From: Tamlana crocina
GTDB taxonomy: Bacteria; Bacteroidota; Bacteroidia; Flavobacteriales; Flavobacteriaceae
Assembly (NCBI GenBank): GCA_040429635.1
Contig: CP158972.1
Location: forward strand, 1,870,001-1,934,000
Direction of reading: 5' to 3'
DNA: 64,000 nucleotides
In this document: in pieces, positions 54,358 to 62,461 of the stretch
Numbering within the stretch: position 1 is the stretch's first letter
Layout of the letters: each line of letters begins with the position of its first letter
Notes under the pieces: model-generated
Databases searched by the model: none
Told to the model about the DNA's origin: nothing
The model's input: only the letters and a program-made list of their open reading frames with translations
Translations under genes and position numbers: made by a program

Positions 54358-54362
54358 ACAGG

Positions 54363-54962
54363 ATGAATTCAATAGTTCGCAAAGTAAAAAAACATTGCCT
54401 CGATTTGCTAATGCACAGTCGTTGTAAAGTGTTGCCATTTCATTGTGTACAACACACTTTGGAAGTGTACAAAAATGTACAAACTATTGGTAAGCAAGAA
54501 AAATGTAATGCAGAAGAATTTGAAATTTTGAAAATAGCTGCACTATTTCACGACACGGGAGTTTCTGCCACCTATAAAGGTCACGAGGATATAAGTGCCA
54601 ACAATGCACACCTATTTTTGAGCGATTTGAAATATCCAGTTAACAAAATCGCAGAAGTGATGAACTGTATCAACGCAACTAAAATGCCACAAAACCCTAA
54701 AACAAAGTTAGAGCAGATTATTTGTGATGCTGATTTATTCCATTTGTCCACGAAAGTATATATGCTTAAAAACGAATTATTACGTATAGAATGGAAAACC
54801 TATATGAATCTAATTTTTACAGACCAAGATTGGTTTAAGCTAAATCTCGATTTTTTATCAGAGCACCATTACCATACAAACTATGGTAAAAATGTGCTTC
54901 AAGAAAAGAAAAAGAAGAATATTGAATTATTGGAAAAGTTGTTGGCGGAAGTCATAGCTTAA
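54363..54962 (+). CDS. HD-domain phosphohydrolase-like protein
   Basis: This 199-residue cytoplasmic protein has the HD order: H in LPFHCVQHTLEVY, the HD pair in ALFHDTG (near 58-64), and a further Asp in CDADLFHL (near 122-129). No signal peptide or membrane helix is seen. It is the last gene of the tandem PAP2 operon. HD enzymes act on phosphate esters or nucleotides, often second messengers; the substrate here is unknown. A role in signalling linked to lipid turnover is speculation. Confidence 0.75.
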   Translation: MNSIVRKVKKHCLDLLMHSRCKVLPFHCVQHTLEVYKNVQTIGKQEKCNAEEFEILKIAALFHDTGVSATYKGHEDISANNAHLFLSDLKYPVNKIAEVMNCINATKMPQNPKTKLEQIICDADLFHLSTKVYMLKNELLRIEWKTYMNLIFTDQDWFKLNLDFLSEHHYHTNYGKNVLQEKKKKNIELLEKLLAEVIA

Positions 54963-55017
54963 TCCATTAACAATAAAATATTAAGAACAATATAGATAAT
55001 TTTGATTACATTTATTT

Positions 55018-56010
55018 ATGAGGCAGAACTACAATTATACACTTTTGTTTAAAGTACTAATAGTTGTTTGTTGTTTCATAATCCCAAACAGAAACAACGC
55101 ACAACAACTTGAAGATTCACAAACCTTCGAAATGAAAGATGGAACAACCTTTACCTATACTGAGCCCAAGTTTTTCGATATGTTTCGGTACATTCCAAAT
55201 GATGTATATGAATTTGGAAAATATACAGTCCAAAAAGAAAACTTACTTTATACTGGAATGGCGGTTGGTGGTACGTTGGCTTTAATACCATTTGACCAAA
55301 AGTTACTGGACAACGCACAAGAATTGGGCGAACCACTTGGTTTAGCAGAAGATGTGAGCTATACTAGACTTTTAGGTATAGAGGTGCTTCCAAAAGATAT
55401 TAATGGAACAATTTACTACATCGGAAATGGGTTAACACCAATTCTGTTAAGTGGTGGTTTTTATATCGCCGGAAAAATCAATAACGATTATCGCGCATTA
55501 AATACATCAAGTGAATTAATAGAAGTGTTGTTGTCTTCTGGTGTGAGCACGCAAATAATCAAAAGAATAACAGGAAGACAAAGCCCAAGTGCAGCGATTG
55601 AAAGTGGAAACCCAGGAGGTCATTGGACACCCTTTCCAAGTTTTAAGGCTTACCAAACCAATACGCCAAATTACGATGCCATGCCATCTGGCCATATGAC
55701 GACCTATATAGCTGCTCTAACTGTAATCACAACCAATTATCCAGACGTTAAGTGGCTTAGACCAGTAGGATATACAATTGCAGGAGTTATGGCCTTTCAA
55801 ATGATGAGTTCTCGGGTTCATTGGGTGTCAGACTATCCATTTGCTATTTTAATGGGTTACGTTATAGGAAAAAATGCAGCTAATCGCAGAATTAAAAGAC
55901 AAGTAAAACATGGTGTTACAGGCGAAATAATCGAACCAAGATTTAAAACCGATTTTATGTTTTCGTCGCATTCAGGTTATAATATGGCAGGTGTTGTGAT
56001 TACGTTTTGA
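55018..56010 (+). CDS. PAP2-family phosphatase, larger form
   Basis: The 330-residue protein has a signal peptide (ending NNAQ near 30). PAP2 motifs are in the second half: KRITGRQSP (the RP position reads QSP), MPSGHMT near 222-228 and SSRVHWVSDYP near 260-270. Residues 190-220 hold an inserted Gly/Pro/Trp-rich loop. The end (YNMAGVVITF) again resembles an outer-membrane strand. The odd first motif may alter activity. It is a separate unit 55 bp after the HD gene, and no clear 11-bp box is found upstream. Confidence 0.78.
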   Translation: MRQNYNYTLLFKVLIVVCCFIIPNRNNAQQLEDSQTFEMKDGTTFTYTEPKFFDMFRYIPNDVYEFGKYTVQKENLLYTGMAVGGTLALIPFDQKLLDNAQELGEPLGLAEDVSYTRLLGIEVLPKDINGTIYYIGNGLTPILLSGGFYIAGKINNDYRALNTSSELIEVLLSSGVSTQIIKRITGRQSPSAAIESGNPGGHWTPFPSFKAYQTNTPNYDAMPSGHMTTYIAALTVITTNYPDVKWLRPVGYTIAGVMAFQMMSSRVHWVSDYPFAILMGYVIGKNAANRRIKRQVKHGVTGEIIEPRFKTDFMFSSHSGYNMAGVVITF

Positions 56011-56099
56011 GATATTAATCTAAATTATATTTCACTTCATTTCAACTGAGCGGACAATATATTTTTTAACTTGTTAGATTAATCTAAAAAGTATAAAAA

Positions 56100-57839
56100 T
56101 TGTTTAAACTCGGAATAACCTTTGAAGCCTGTTTCCCTAATGAAGAACGAGGCACTTTAAAAGAATACTTATCAGGAATCGATAAAGTAGACCTACTTAA
56201 AATGTGCTCTTTCTTTTTAGGTTTCAATGCGGAGAAATCTAGATACTCAGATATCATACATTTTTTGCGAATGTTTTTCGGTCCTGAAAACGCTGAATTT
56301 GCTAAAACTATATATGAAAATATTTTGGAGTACATAGAAACTACAGAATATCCTATAGAAATCTATGAAGTTCCTTATGTTGTTTCTAGCTTAAAATTGT
56401 TTGAATTTATATTTGATTCGATACCTGATGAACAAGAAACAACAAAAACAAATAAGCAAATTGAACGTGATACGTTTAAGGCTTATATATTATTGAATCA
56501 GATAAATATTACTGACAGGTATTTAGTAAGTAAGCAAATAAAAGAAGAAAACAATATAAGACCAACACCAGCTCAAGCGCTTCTAGAAATAAGTTTTCAT
56601 AATAATGACCTTATAAACTTCAGAGTAGATAAGCTTTTTGATGCTCAATTTAAAAGAGCGTTGCTATATTTCCAATTTCTAAAAGATAGAGATGACTGCG
56701 AGGCTTTACTAAATGCATTTTATGCCCATTATGGTGTAACAGATTATAGAGATTATCTGAAACGATTGTTAGGGATAACCCATTCTGTTTTAATGAAGGA
56801 TGTGGAATCTCATACTGAAATCCATCTTGAAGAACAAGAAAGTATGGCGTTCATTGATAAGCATGTAGCCAATGTAGATGAATCAATTACCGAAGTAGAT
56901 TTCCTTAAAGTTAGGAGCAATCCTCTATATAAATTTGAAGAAGATAAATACAGAATAATTTCGCCATTATTTACAATCGAAATGATTTATAATGGACTCT
57001 ATTTTAGGCTGAAATCAATCAATAAAAAATTGCCTGATAAAGACAAAGTAGCTAAATTATATGACCTAAAGACTTATGAATTTAGCGAACAGTATGTTTT
57101 ATCAAAATTATTAAAGGAAATCTACGGAAATAGATACGTACAGAAATCTGGAGCAGAGTTGGATGGAATTATGCAAGGCGCACCAGATTACTATATGAGG
57201 AACGGCAAATACATTCATCTTTATGAGTCTAAAGATATTTTAATTACTAAGGAAAGTAAACAAACATTAGATTACAGAGATTTAGAAAATGAGCTTAGGA
57301 TTAAGCTTTATGAAAATGAAAAAGGGAGTCCTAAAGCAGTCAAACAATTAGTTGAATCTATTAGAAAAATATTAGCTGGAGAAGCAATTTACGACCCAAA
57401 CATTCCTTTGGCAACAGTTCAAATATTTCCAGTATTGATTCTGCATTACAGAATGTTTAATGCAGCTGGATTAAATAGTGTAATTAATTCGTGGTTTACT
57501 AATGAGTTGCTGAAATTAGAAGAATTGGGATTAGATATTTCTAGGATTCATGACCTTGTAATTATTGATGTTGATACTTTAATCTTTAATAAAGATGCAT
57601 TAATTCAAAGAAAAATCACAATTCAAAATGCACTACTTGAATATGAGATAAATTATTTAAGGTTTAATTTAGCAACTGCTAGACCAAGACCAAGAAGTCG
57701 TGAAGAAGCCAATTCAATGTTTGAAAAATCATTGGCACCTTTCTCATTTTTTTTGGATAACAAAATTGAACTATTAGGTTTTCAGAGGTCAGGTAAAGAC
57801 TTGTTGGAGAAGGCAGGCATTTTGTTTGAAGAAGAGTAA
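56100..57839 (+). CDS. Putative PD-(D/E)XK nuclease-domain protein
   Basis: The 579-residue cytoplasmic protein reads from a TTG at 56100; the first in-frame ATG is residue 35. The first 280 residues are helical and unrecognised. Around residues 350-420 a nuclease-like core is visible: E340, Asp363 in APDYYMRNGK, Glu376-Ser-Lys378 in YESKD, and Gln416 in the following helix. This spacing fits the PD-(D/E)XK fold. The last 120 residues hold NLATARPRPRSREE. A second unrecognised gene starts 9 bp after its stop. Its place between cargo and ICE backbone and the low G+C suggest a defence-type module. Nuclease activity is inferred from the motif only. Confidence 0.6.
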   Translation: MFKLGITFEACFPNEERGTLKEYLSGIDKVDLLKMCSFFLGFNAEKSRYSDIIHFLRMFFGPENAEFAKTIYENILEYIETTEYPIEIYEVPYVVSSLKLFEFIFDSIPDEQETTKTNKQIERDTFKAYILLNQINITDRYLVSKQIKEENNIRPTPAQALLEISFHNNDLINFRVDKLFDAQFKRALLYFQFLKDRDDCEALLNAFYAHYGVTDYRDYLKRLLGITHSVLMKDVESHTEIHLEEQESMAFIDKHVANVDESITEVDFLKVRSNPLYKFEEDKYRIISPLFTIEMIYNGLYFRLKSINKKLPDKDKVAKLYDLKTYEFSEQYVLSKLLKEIYGNRYVQKSGAELDGIMQGAPDYYMRNGKYIHLYESKDILITKESKQTLDYRDLENELRIKLYENEKGSPKAVKQLVESIRKILAGEAIYDPNIPLATVQIFPVLILHYRMFNAAGLNSVINSWFTNELLKLEELGLDISRIHDLVIIDVDTLIFNKDALIQRKITIQNALLEYEINYLRFNLATARPRPRSREEANSMFEKSLAPFSFFLDNKIELLGFQRSGKDLLEKAGILFEEE

Positions 57840-57848
57840 AGTTTAGAT

Positions 57849-58565
57849 ATGATAGACGAACTAAAACAGCTATATCTGCGCTTCAATTATACAGACGAAA
57901 AAGGTTTCATATTCAATGCGCCAACTCTAAAAGAAGGAGAGCATATATCCATAGGTTTTGATAATAAAAGAAGAGAATTTAACATTCATTTTACCGATGA
58001 TACAATTAATGAGGCTGGTGCTAAAAGAAGAAATTATATTTTTGTACTTTCAGCGTTTCGCTTCTTTCTTTTCTTAAAACGTTTTGAGTTATTGTATAAT
58101 CAAAGCATTCTAAATCTTGTATTAAGTTCAAAAACTAATTTTGGTAAATTAAAGAAATACAAACTAATTATAAACACCTTTATTTCTTCTGATGAGGCTG
58201 AAGATAAACTCATTCATAAAAGGAAAAATGGTAAACATTGGAAATTTAGAGAAAATTTTGATATTGATGATATCCTAGAAAATTATAAATATTTTGAAGA
58301 ATCCGATTTGTCAAACAATAGCTTTTATTACGCTTATAAGCTTAAGAAGAACAATTTATCACTACAAGGCATCATATTTAAGTTTGAAAATTTAAATACT
58401 ATATATTTCATACCAATAAAAAAATGGAACCGTTTTATGAGGCAAATGGTTATTGCCATGTATAATTATTTCAATACATATCCTACCGAAGAAACTTTGC
58501 CTTTCAGACAACTAATGTACGACAGTCTTAAACACCCCTGTTTTAATAATGACGATGGTAAGTAA
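57849..58565 (+). CDS. Unrecognised partner protein of the nuclease-like gene
   Basis: The 238-residue protein begins at an ATG 9 bp after the preceding gene. It is rich in Lys, Phe, Tyr and Asn, with no signal peptide; one short hydrophobic stretch at about residues 64-75 (YIFVLSAFRFFLFL in part) looks buried rather than membrane-spanning. Motifs such as KNGKHWKFRENFDIDD and FIPIKKWNRFMRQM recall a nucleic-acid-binding protein, but no family is recognised. Tight linkage suggests it works with the upstream protein. Confidence 0.55.
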   Translation: MIDELKQLYLRFNYTDEKGFIFNAPTLKEGEHISIGFDNKRREFNIHFTDDTINEAGAKRRNYIFVLSAFRFFLFLKRFELLYNQSILNLVLSSKTNFGKLKKYKLIINTFISSDEAEDKLIHKRKNGKHWKFRENFDIDDILENYKYFEESDLSNNSFYYAYKLKKNNLSLQGIIFKFENLNTIYFIPIKKWNRFMRQMVIAMYNYFNTYPTEETLPFRQLMYDSLKHPCFNNDDGK

Positions 58566-58953
58566 CTGTAAAATTAGCTTTCAAAAACCAGCTTAGCACA
58601 TTTCCCTACATTTCGTTACTCTACATTCCTGGAAAAGAGCTTCACTAGAAGTCTTGAACACAATTCCAAAGTTCTAGATTTCCACTTCGCTTGATGCTGC
58701 CTAATCCCGAAACTTCGGGAGCAGCTCGTTACATTCCCAATATAAAACTTTGGAATAGCGTCCGCTTAAAAAGTGGGGGATATCTATATCAATATTGGTA
58801 CAAAGTTAAACCCGTAAAATACTTCCATCAAAAGACTTCGGCATAAATCCGGCGCGCTCTCCCATGCCCGTTTATTCCGATTCCTTTTGAGCCAAGATTT
58901 TATCTTCCGTTTGGTCCGCTGCTCAAATATTGTTTAACTAAAATTTGAGTATT
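58566..58953. other. Non-coding region at the cargo/backbone boundary
   Basis: About 390 bp without a credible gene. It contains an 11-bp inverted repeat (ATTCCAAAGTT at 58663-58673 and AACTTTGGAAT at 58746-58756) enclosing a CCCGAA-AC-TTCGGG hairpin at 58706-58719. AGCACATT-CCCT (58595) and GCTTCACTA (58639) recur in the same order at 60892 and 60959. Base composition rises in G+C to the right. Promoters for parB are probably here but none is certain. Confidence 0.6.
58663..58756. repeat. Nested inverted repeat at the cargo/backbone boundary
   Basis: ATTCCAAAGTT (58663-58673) pairs exactly with AACTTTGGAAT (58746-58756). Inside it sits the perfect hairpin CCCGAA/TTCGGG (58706-58719). The structure could be RNA or a recombination-related foldback. 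Confidence 0.6.
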
Positions 58954-60741
58954 ATGACAACAAAAGCAAGTACCCCAAGAAAGCGCAGTAGCGGAAAGAC
59001 GACTGCCAACAAAGCACTGAACGGCAAGGAAGCCTTGGCACTCCAGGTCCAGGAACTGCCCATGGGCAAAATAAAGCCCGATCCCGGCCAGCCGAGGAAG
59101 ACCTTCGATGAAAAGTCCCTGAGCCTGCTTTCCCAAAGCATCAAGGAGCACGGCGTGCTCCAGCCCATCACGGTAAGGGAATCCGGAAAGGGCTTTACCA
59201 TCGTCATGGGCGAGCGCCGCTACCGGGCCAGTAAGCTGGCCGGAAAGAAAACGATTCCCTGCATGGTCCGCAATTATGGGAATGGTGACGTCCTCGAAGT
59301 CCAGATCATCGAGAACCTGCAACGGAAGGACGTGGAACCTACCGAAGAAGCGGAGGCCATCGCCTATCTGCACGAAAAGCATTCTCCGGGCGAAATCGCA
59401 AAGCGTCTGGGGCGGACGGACAATTTTGTTCGGCAACGGTTGAAATTGGCCGGACTGATAGACGGTTTCAAGCAGTATGTACGTAATGGAGAAATGACGA
59501 TATCCTTGGGTGTGGCCGTGGCCCTTTTTGAACCCGAGGAACAGCAGATGATGCTGGAAGCCATGGACGGTGAATTCAACGCCAATAGGATGAAAAGGAT
59601 GGTCGAAGAACAGACCTATGATCTACAGAATGCGCCCTTCGACGTTTCGGACAAAGCATTGGCGCCAAAAGCAGATGCCTGTACCGACTGCCCGTTCAAT
59701 GCCGCCAATCAGGGCAACCTGTTCGGCGAGGGCAAGATGGTATGCACCAGGTCGGCCTGCTTTGAATCCAAAAAGTCCATGTCACTTATGAATCTGATTG
59801 ACAGGTGCAAAAAAGAGAACAGGCTGCTCATCCCCGAGATACGCAAATATTGGCTTGATGACGAAAACAACCGAGCCATCGTTTCACTGCTCGAAAACAA
59901 AGGGCTGAAAGTCCATTTGCTGGATGAGGTAAGGACCATCGAAGCACCCGTGGAACCGACCATGGGTTCGGTAAGGCACGAGCACCGTTTCTATGACTAT
60001 ACCGAAGAAGAGCTGAAAGCCAAATTAGAAGAAGCCCTCGAAGCTTATCGAGAGCAATTGGCAAGCTATGGAGAGGCAGAAGGGAACGGATATACCAAGG
60101 GCATTCTCTTTCATCCCAAATCCTACCAAAAAAGGGAGGCCTTTGTAAAAGTAATCGAGCCTTCCGGAAATGAACAGAATATCAGTTCCGTGCCAATCGA
60201 TAAAAAGAAAATGGACGATTGTACACCGAAGGAACAGATCATCAAAATGAACCTGCGTGAAAACCGCAAGAAGCAGATAGAGAACAACAGGCAGTTTGAG
60301 GAAGTGGCCAAGATGATCAGGGAAACAGATTATGTGGACATGAAGAAACCGCTTTCGGTGGATGAAATGGTCGCCATATCGATTTCGCTTCTCGAAAACA
60401 ATGTGGGCTATATAGGCGAGGAGAAATATTTTTCGGATCTGTTCGAGGGCACGGCAGAAATGACCAAGGCCGAAACTGTCGAAAGCTTCCGGAAAAACTT
60501 CAAAAAGGAAACGTTCCACAGGCTCCTCCGGTTCATGATCGCCAAGCAGGTGCATTTAGGAGAGGGCAACCATACCAACGACCTGACGAACCTATCGTTC
60601 TACAATGCCGTACAGCGGTATTACGGGAAGGAAATTGCGGCCATCGAAAAGGAGTATGCCGAAAAACGGGACAAGCGGGAGGCCCGCTTGAAGGAGCGCA
60701 TCGCCGTCCTTGAAAGGAAAATACAGGAACACGGCGATTAG
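58954..60741 (+). CDS. parB: ParB/RepB/Spo0J-family partition protein of the ICE
   Basis: Start at the ATG at 58954; a TTG nine bases upstream is less likely. The 595-residue protein has a ParB/Srx-type N-terminal domain (about 30-115, with VMGERRYRASKL and ENLQRKDVEPTEEAEAI) and a helix-turn-helix region (GEIAKRLGRTDNFVRQRLKLAGL in part, about 145-165). A Cys cluster CTDCPFN...CTRSACF (about 230-270) could bind zinc, and a long Glu/Lys-rich helical C-terminus follows. Large ParB-like proteins of this kind are common in Bacteroidota conjugative elements, without a neighbouring ParA here. The G+C content is visibly higher than in the left part. Confidence 0.82.
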   Translation: MTTKASTPRKRSSGKTTANKALNGKEALALQVQELPMGKIKPDPGQPRKTFDEKSLSLLSQSIKEHGVLQPITVRESGKGFTIVMGERRYRASKLAGKKTIPCMVRNYGNGDVLEVQIIENLQRKDVEPTEEAEAIAYLHEKHSPGEIAKRLGRTDNFVRQRLKLAGLIDGFKQYVRNGEMTISLGVAVALFEPEEQQMMLEAMDGEFNANRMKRMVEEQTYDLQNAPFDVSDKALAPKADACTDCPFNAANQGNLFGEGKMVCTRSACFESKKSMSLMNLIDRCKKENRLLIPEIRKYWLDDENNRAIVSLLENKGLKVHLLDEVRTIEAPVEPTMGSVRHEHRFYDYTEEELKAKLEEALEAYREQLASYGEAEGNGYTKGILFHPKSYQKREAFVKVIEPSGNEQNISSVPIDKKKMDDCTPKEQIIKMNLRENRKKQIENNRQFEEVAKMIRETDYVDMKKPLSVDEMVAISISLLENNVGYIGEEKYFSDLFEGTAEMTKAETVESFRKNFKKETFHRLLRFMIAKQVHLGEGNHTNDLTNLSFYNAVQRYYGKEIAAIEKEYAEKRDKREARLKERIAVLERKIQEHGD

Positions 60742-60755
60742 CATTTGTTGTCAGT

Positions 60756-60790
60756 AGGAGGGTCGGCATCCGTGCCGGCCTTCTTTTTTC
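60756..60790 (+). terminator. Rho-independent terminator after parB
   Basis: GGTCGGCA pairs with TGCCGGCC (one G-T pair) around TCCG, followed by a T-rich tail, 20-50 bp after the parB stop. Confidence 0.8.
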
Positions 60791-60982
60791 TTTCAAAAGC
60801 AAGTTTGTCGCTTATTTATGTCATAATCAAATTAATTGTCGTTAATAAGCAACATTTTAATGTGTTTCAATCCAGTTCTCATATCCCACTCAGCACATTG
60901 CCCTGTACTGCGCGATTCCCCACAAAAGGGCTTATAGCCACTCCGCTCCGGGCAAAGCGCTTCACTACAAAAATCTTGGCCC

Positions 60983-61169
60983 TATCCGTTTTTTTTTGCT
61001 GACTGCATTCCGTTTGCCCGTACCGCGCTGCCGGTACGGGACACTCCATTACGCATCAATAAAAACGGATAAGTCCGCTCTCCACAACGGAAAGCCACCG
61101 CTACGGTTTTCTTGACGTGATTTTCGGCAAGCCCTTCTTGGGGGCTTGCACGGAAATCCCTAAAAACCG
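60983..61169. ncRNA. Candidate structured RNA, 5' segment with three stems
   Basis: TATCCGTTTTT (60983-60993) pairs exactly with AAAAACGGATA (61061-61071), enclosing the perfect hairpin CCCGTACC/GGTACGGG (61017-61040). Next CGGTTTT (61104-61110) pairs with AAAACCG (61163-61169), enclosing a 15-bp imperfect hairpin at 61119-61158 (one bulge and one wobble that is a G-T pair on the plus strand). Nested, near-perfect pairing suggests an RNA or a functional single-stranded DNA fold. No known family is recognised and the strand is not settled. Confidence 0.45.
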
Positions 61170-61186
61170 CACCGTTGGCCTGCGCA

Positions 61187-61522
61187 TTTTAAGGGGTTTA
61201 TAATGGATAAAGCCTTTTGCCGTTTTTCGGGGCATCGAAAAACGGGCAGGGCATAACCAATTCTAGATTAAAACCAATCGCTCGCCTCGCTCAACTTTCC
61301 GTACGCTCAGGTCACAACTGGCTTTAAGAGAATTGCTAATGCCCTTGTGGAACCTGTCAAGACCGTGCAAGTTACGGTAAAAAATAGGGTCTCTACTTCC
61401 TTGAAATCCCAAGGGATTTGCTACGTCGCAGACACTCCCGATTTTTTACCGTAAGCCTTGACAGAACCCACTTTATCCATTGTGCTGTGCACGAAAGAAA
61501 TCATACAACGCACCCCTTAAAA
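61187..61522. ncRNA. Candidate large structured RNA, main foldback
   Basis: Stems nest in order: TTTTAAGGGGT (61187) with ACCCCTTAAAA (61512-61522); AATGGATAAAG (61202) with CTTTATCCATT (61471-61481); hairpin CGTTTTTCG/CGAAAAACG (61221-61244); AGGGCAT (61248) with ATGCCCT (61339), enclosing AATTCT/AGAATT; CTGTCAAG (61354) with CTTGACAG (61457); an 18-bp stem at 61372-61389 and 61437-61454 with one mismatch; and AAATCCC/GGGATTT (61404-61419). Together these cover almost the whole 336 bp in a multi-branched fold. No coding frame crosses it. It ends 60 bp before ssb. Confidence 0.55.
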
Positions 61523-61582
61523 TTCAGTATCGAATGAAATGGATGGACAGGGGGAATTATTAACCTTTTAAATTTTTAAGTC

Positions 61583-61918
61583 ATGAGTACATTAAGAAAC
61601 AAAGTACAGTTGATCGGGAACGTAGGACAAGAGCCTGCCGTTACCAAGTTGGACAGCGGTAAAAAAGTAGCTCGGGTTTCATTGGCGACCAATGAGAACT
61701 ACAAAAACTCCAAAGGAGAAAAAGAGACCAACACCCATTGGCATACCATTGTCGCCTGGGGCAAGACCGCAGACATTATCGAGAAGTATGTAGGCAAGGG
61801 CAAGGAGATTGCCATTGAGGGGAAACTGACCTCCCGTTCCTATGAGGACAAAGAGGGCGTAAAACGCTATGTAACCGAAGTGGTGGCTTCTGAAATCCTA
61901 CTGTTGGGAAGCCAATAA
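61583..61918 (+). CDS. ssb: Single-stranded DNA-binding protein
   Basis: The 111-residue protein has an OB-fold SSB core (STLRNKVQLIGNVGQEP, ARVSLATNENYKN, HWHTIVAWGKTADI, YVGKGKEIAIEGKL, RYVTEVVASEILLLG) and no acidic C-terminal tail (it ends LLLGSQ). The missing tail is usual for SSB copies on mobile elements and means it may not recruit host proteins. It lies between the structured region and a RadC-like gene and probably protects element DNA during transfer. A terminator follows directly. Confidence 0.92.
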   Translation: MSTLRNKVQLIGNVGQEPAVTKLDSGKKVARVSLATNENYKNSKGEKETNTHWHTIVAWGKTADIIEKYVGKGKEIAIEGKLTSRSYEDKEGVKRYVTEVVASEILLLGSQ

Positions 61919-61923
61919 AAAGC

Positions 61924-61969
61924 AAAGAGGGCACTGAAACCAGTTTTCAATTAGAACGTGCCCTCTTTT
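61924..61969 (+). terminator. Rho-independent terminator after ssb
   Basis: AAAGAGGGCAC pairs with GTGCCCTCTTT across a 23-nt loop, followed by T's, 6 bp after the ssb stop. Confidence 0.85.
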
Positions 61970-61995
61970 AATCATTCACTTAAAATAAATGAACA

Positions 61996-62445
61996 ATGAA
62001 CGATAAAGTTAACGAAATAAAGATAAGTTACCGCGAAAAAATCAGTACGCTGAAATCAAGCCCCATCAAAAGTTCGTCGCAGGCTGCCGAACTGATATTT
62101 AAAAATTGGGACAAGAACACCATAGGGCTGCATGAAACCTTTAAAATCCTATTGCTCAACAATGCCAATAAGGTGAAGGGCGTGTATCCGTTATCGAGCG
62201 GAAGCATAACGGGGACATTGGTCGATATCCGTATTCTGTTTGCTATTGTGCTCAAAACATTATCTGTGGGCGTTTTGTTGGCGCATAACCACCCAAGTTA
62301 TAAGCTCTACCCAAGTGAATCCGACAAAAGGCTCACCGAGAAAATAAAACAGGCGGCACAGATTTTGGATGTTGCGGTGCTGGACCACATCATCATAACC
62401 CCAGATGGTGGATACTATAGTTTTGCGGATAACGGTCTATTATAA
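61996..62445 (+). CDS. RadC-like JAB-domain protein
   Basis: The 149-residue protein has the JAB/MPN metal-site motif LLAHNHPS near 93-100 and the following SESD near 107-110. The N-terminus (KVNEIKISYREK) and the end (DGGYYSFADNGLL) match RadC-family proteins found on mobile elements. Early claims of RadC in DNA repair are not supported for all members; the role here is unknown. A 65-residue gene follows after 16 bp. Confidence 0.85.
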   Translation: MNDKVNEIKISYREKISTLKSSPIKSSSQAAELIFKNWDKNTIGLHETFKILLLNNANKVKGVYPLSSGSITGTLVDIRILFAIVLKTLSVGVLLAHNHPSYKLYPSESDKRLTEKIKQAAQILDVAVLDHIIITPDGGYYSFADNGLL

Positions 62446-62461
62446 TGAAATCTTGAAAATA

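Larger units (their letters stand above)
60742..61582. other. Long structured non-coding region between parB and ssb
   Basis: About 840 bp with no reliable gene, only a terminator and many exact inverted repeats (see the terminator at 60756, hairpins at 60983-61158, and the nested foldback at 61187-61522). A copy of the boundary motifs AGCACATT-CCCT (60892) and GCTTCACTA (60959) precedes it. The density of stems far exceeds what neighbouring gaps show. Confidence 0.7.

Noticed and set aside
55018-56010. Response-regulator box before the larger PAP2 gene
   Set aside because: Only TTAAGA and TATAGA words about 10 bp apart are found upstream, too weak to count.
57849-58565. Toxin-antitoxin reading of the two-gene nuclease module
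   Set aside because: Both proteins are much longer than typical toxin-antitoxin components and the order and lengths do not fit known types.
58900-59436. Minus-strand open frame opposite parB
   Set aside because: Higher G+C lengthens shadow frames; no recognisable domain and full overlap with parB.
60745-61002. 85-codon open frame after parB
   Set aside because: It begins inside the parB terminator and runs into inverted repeats; no domain or conserved feature.
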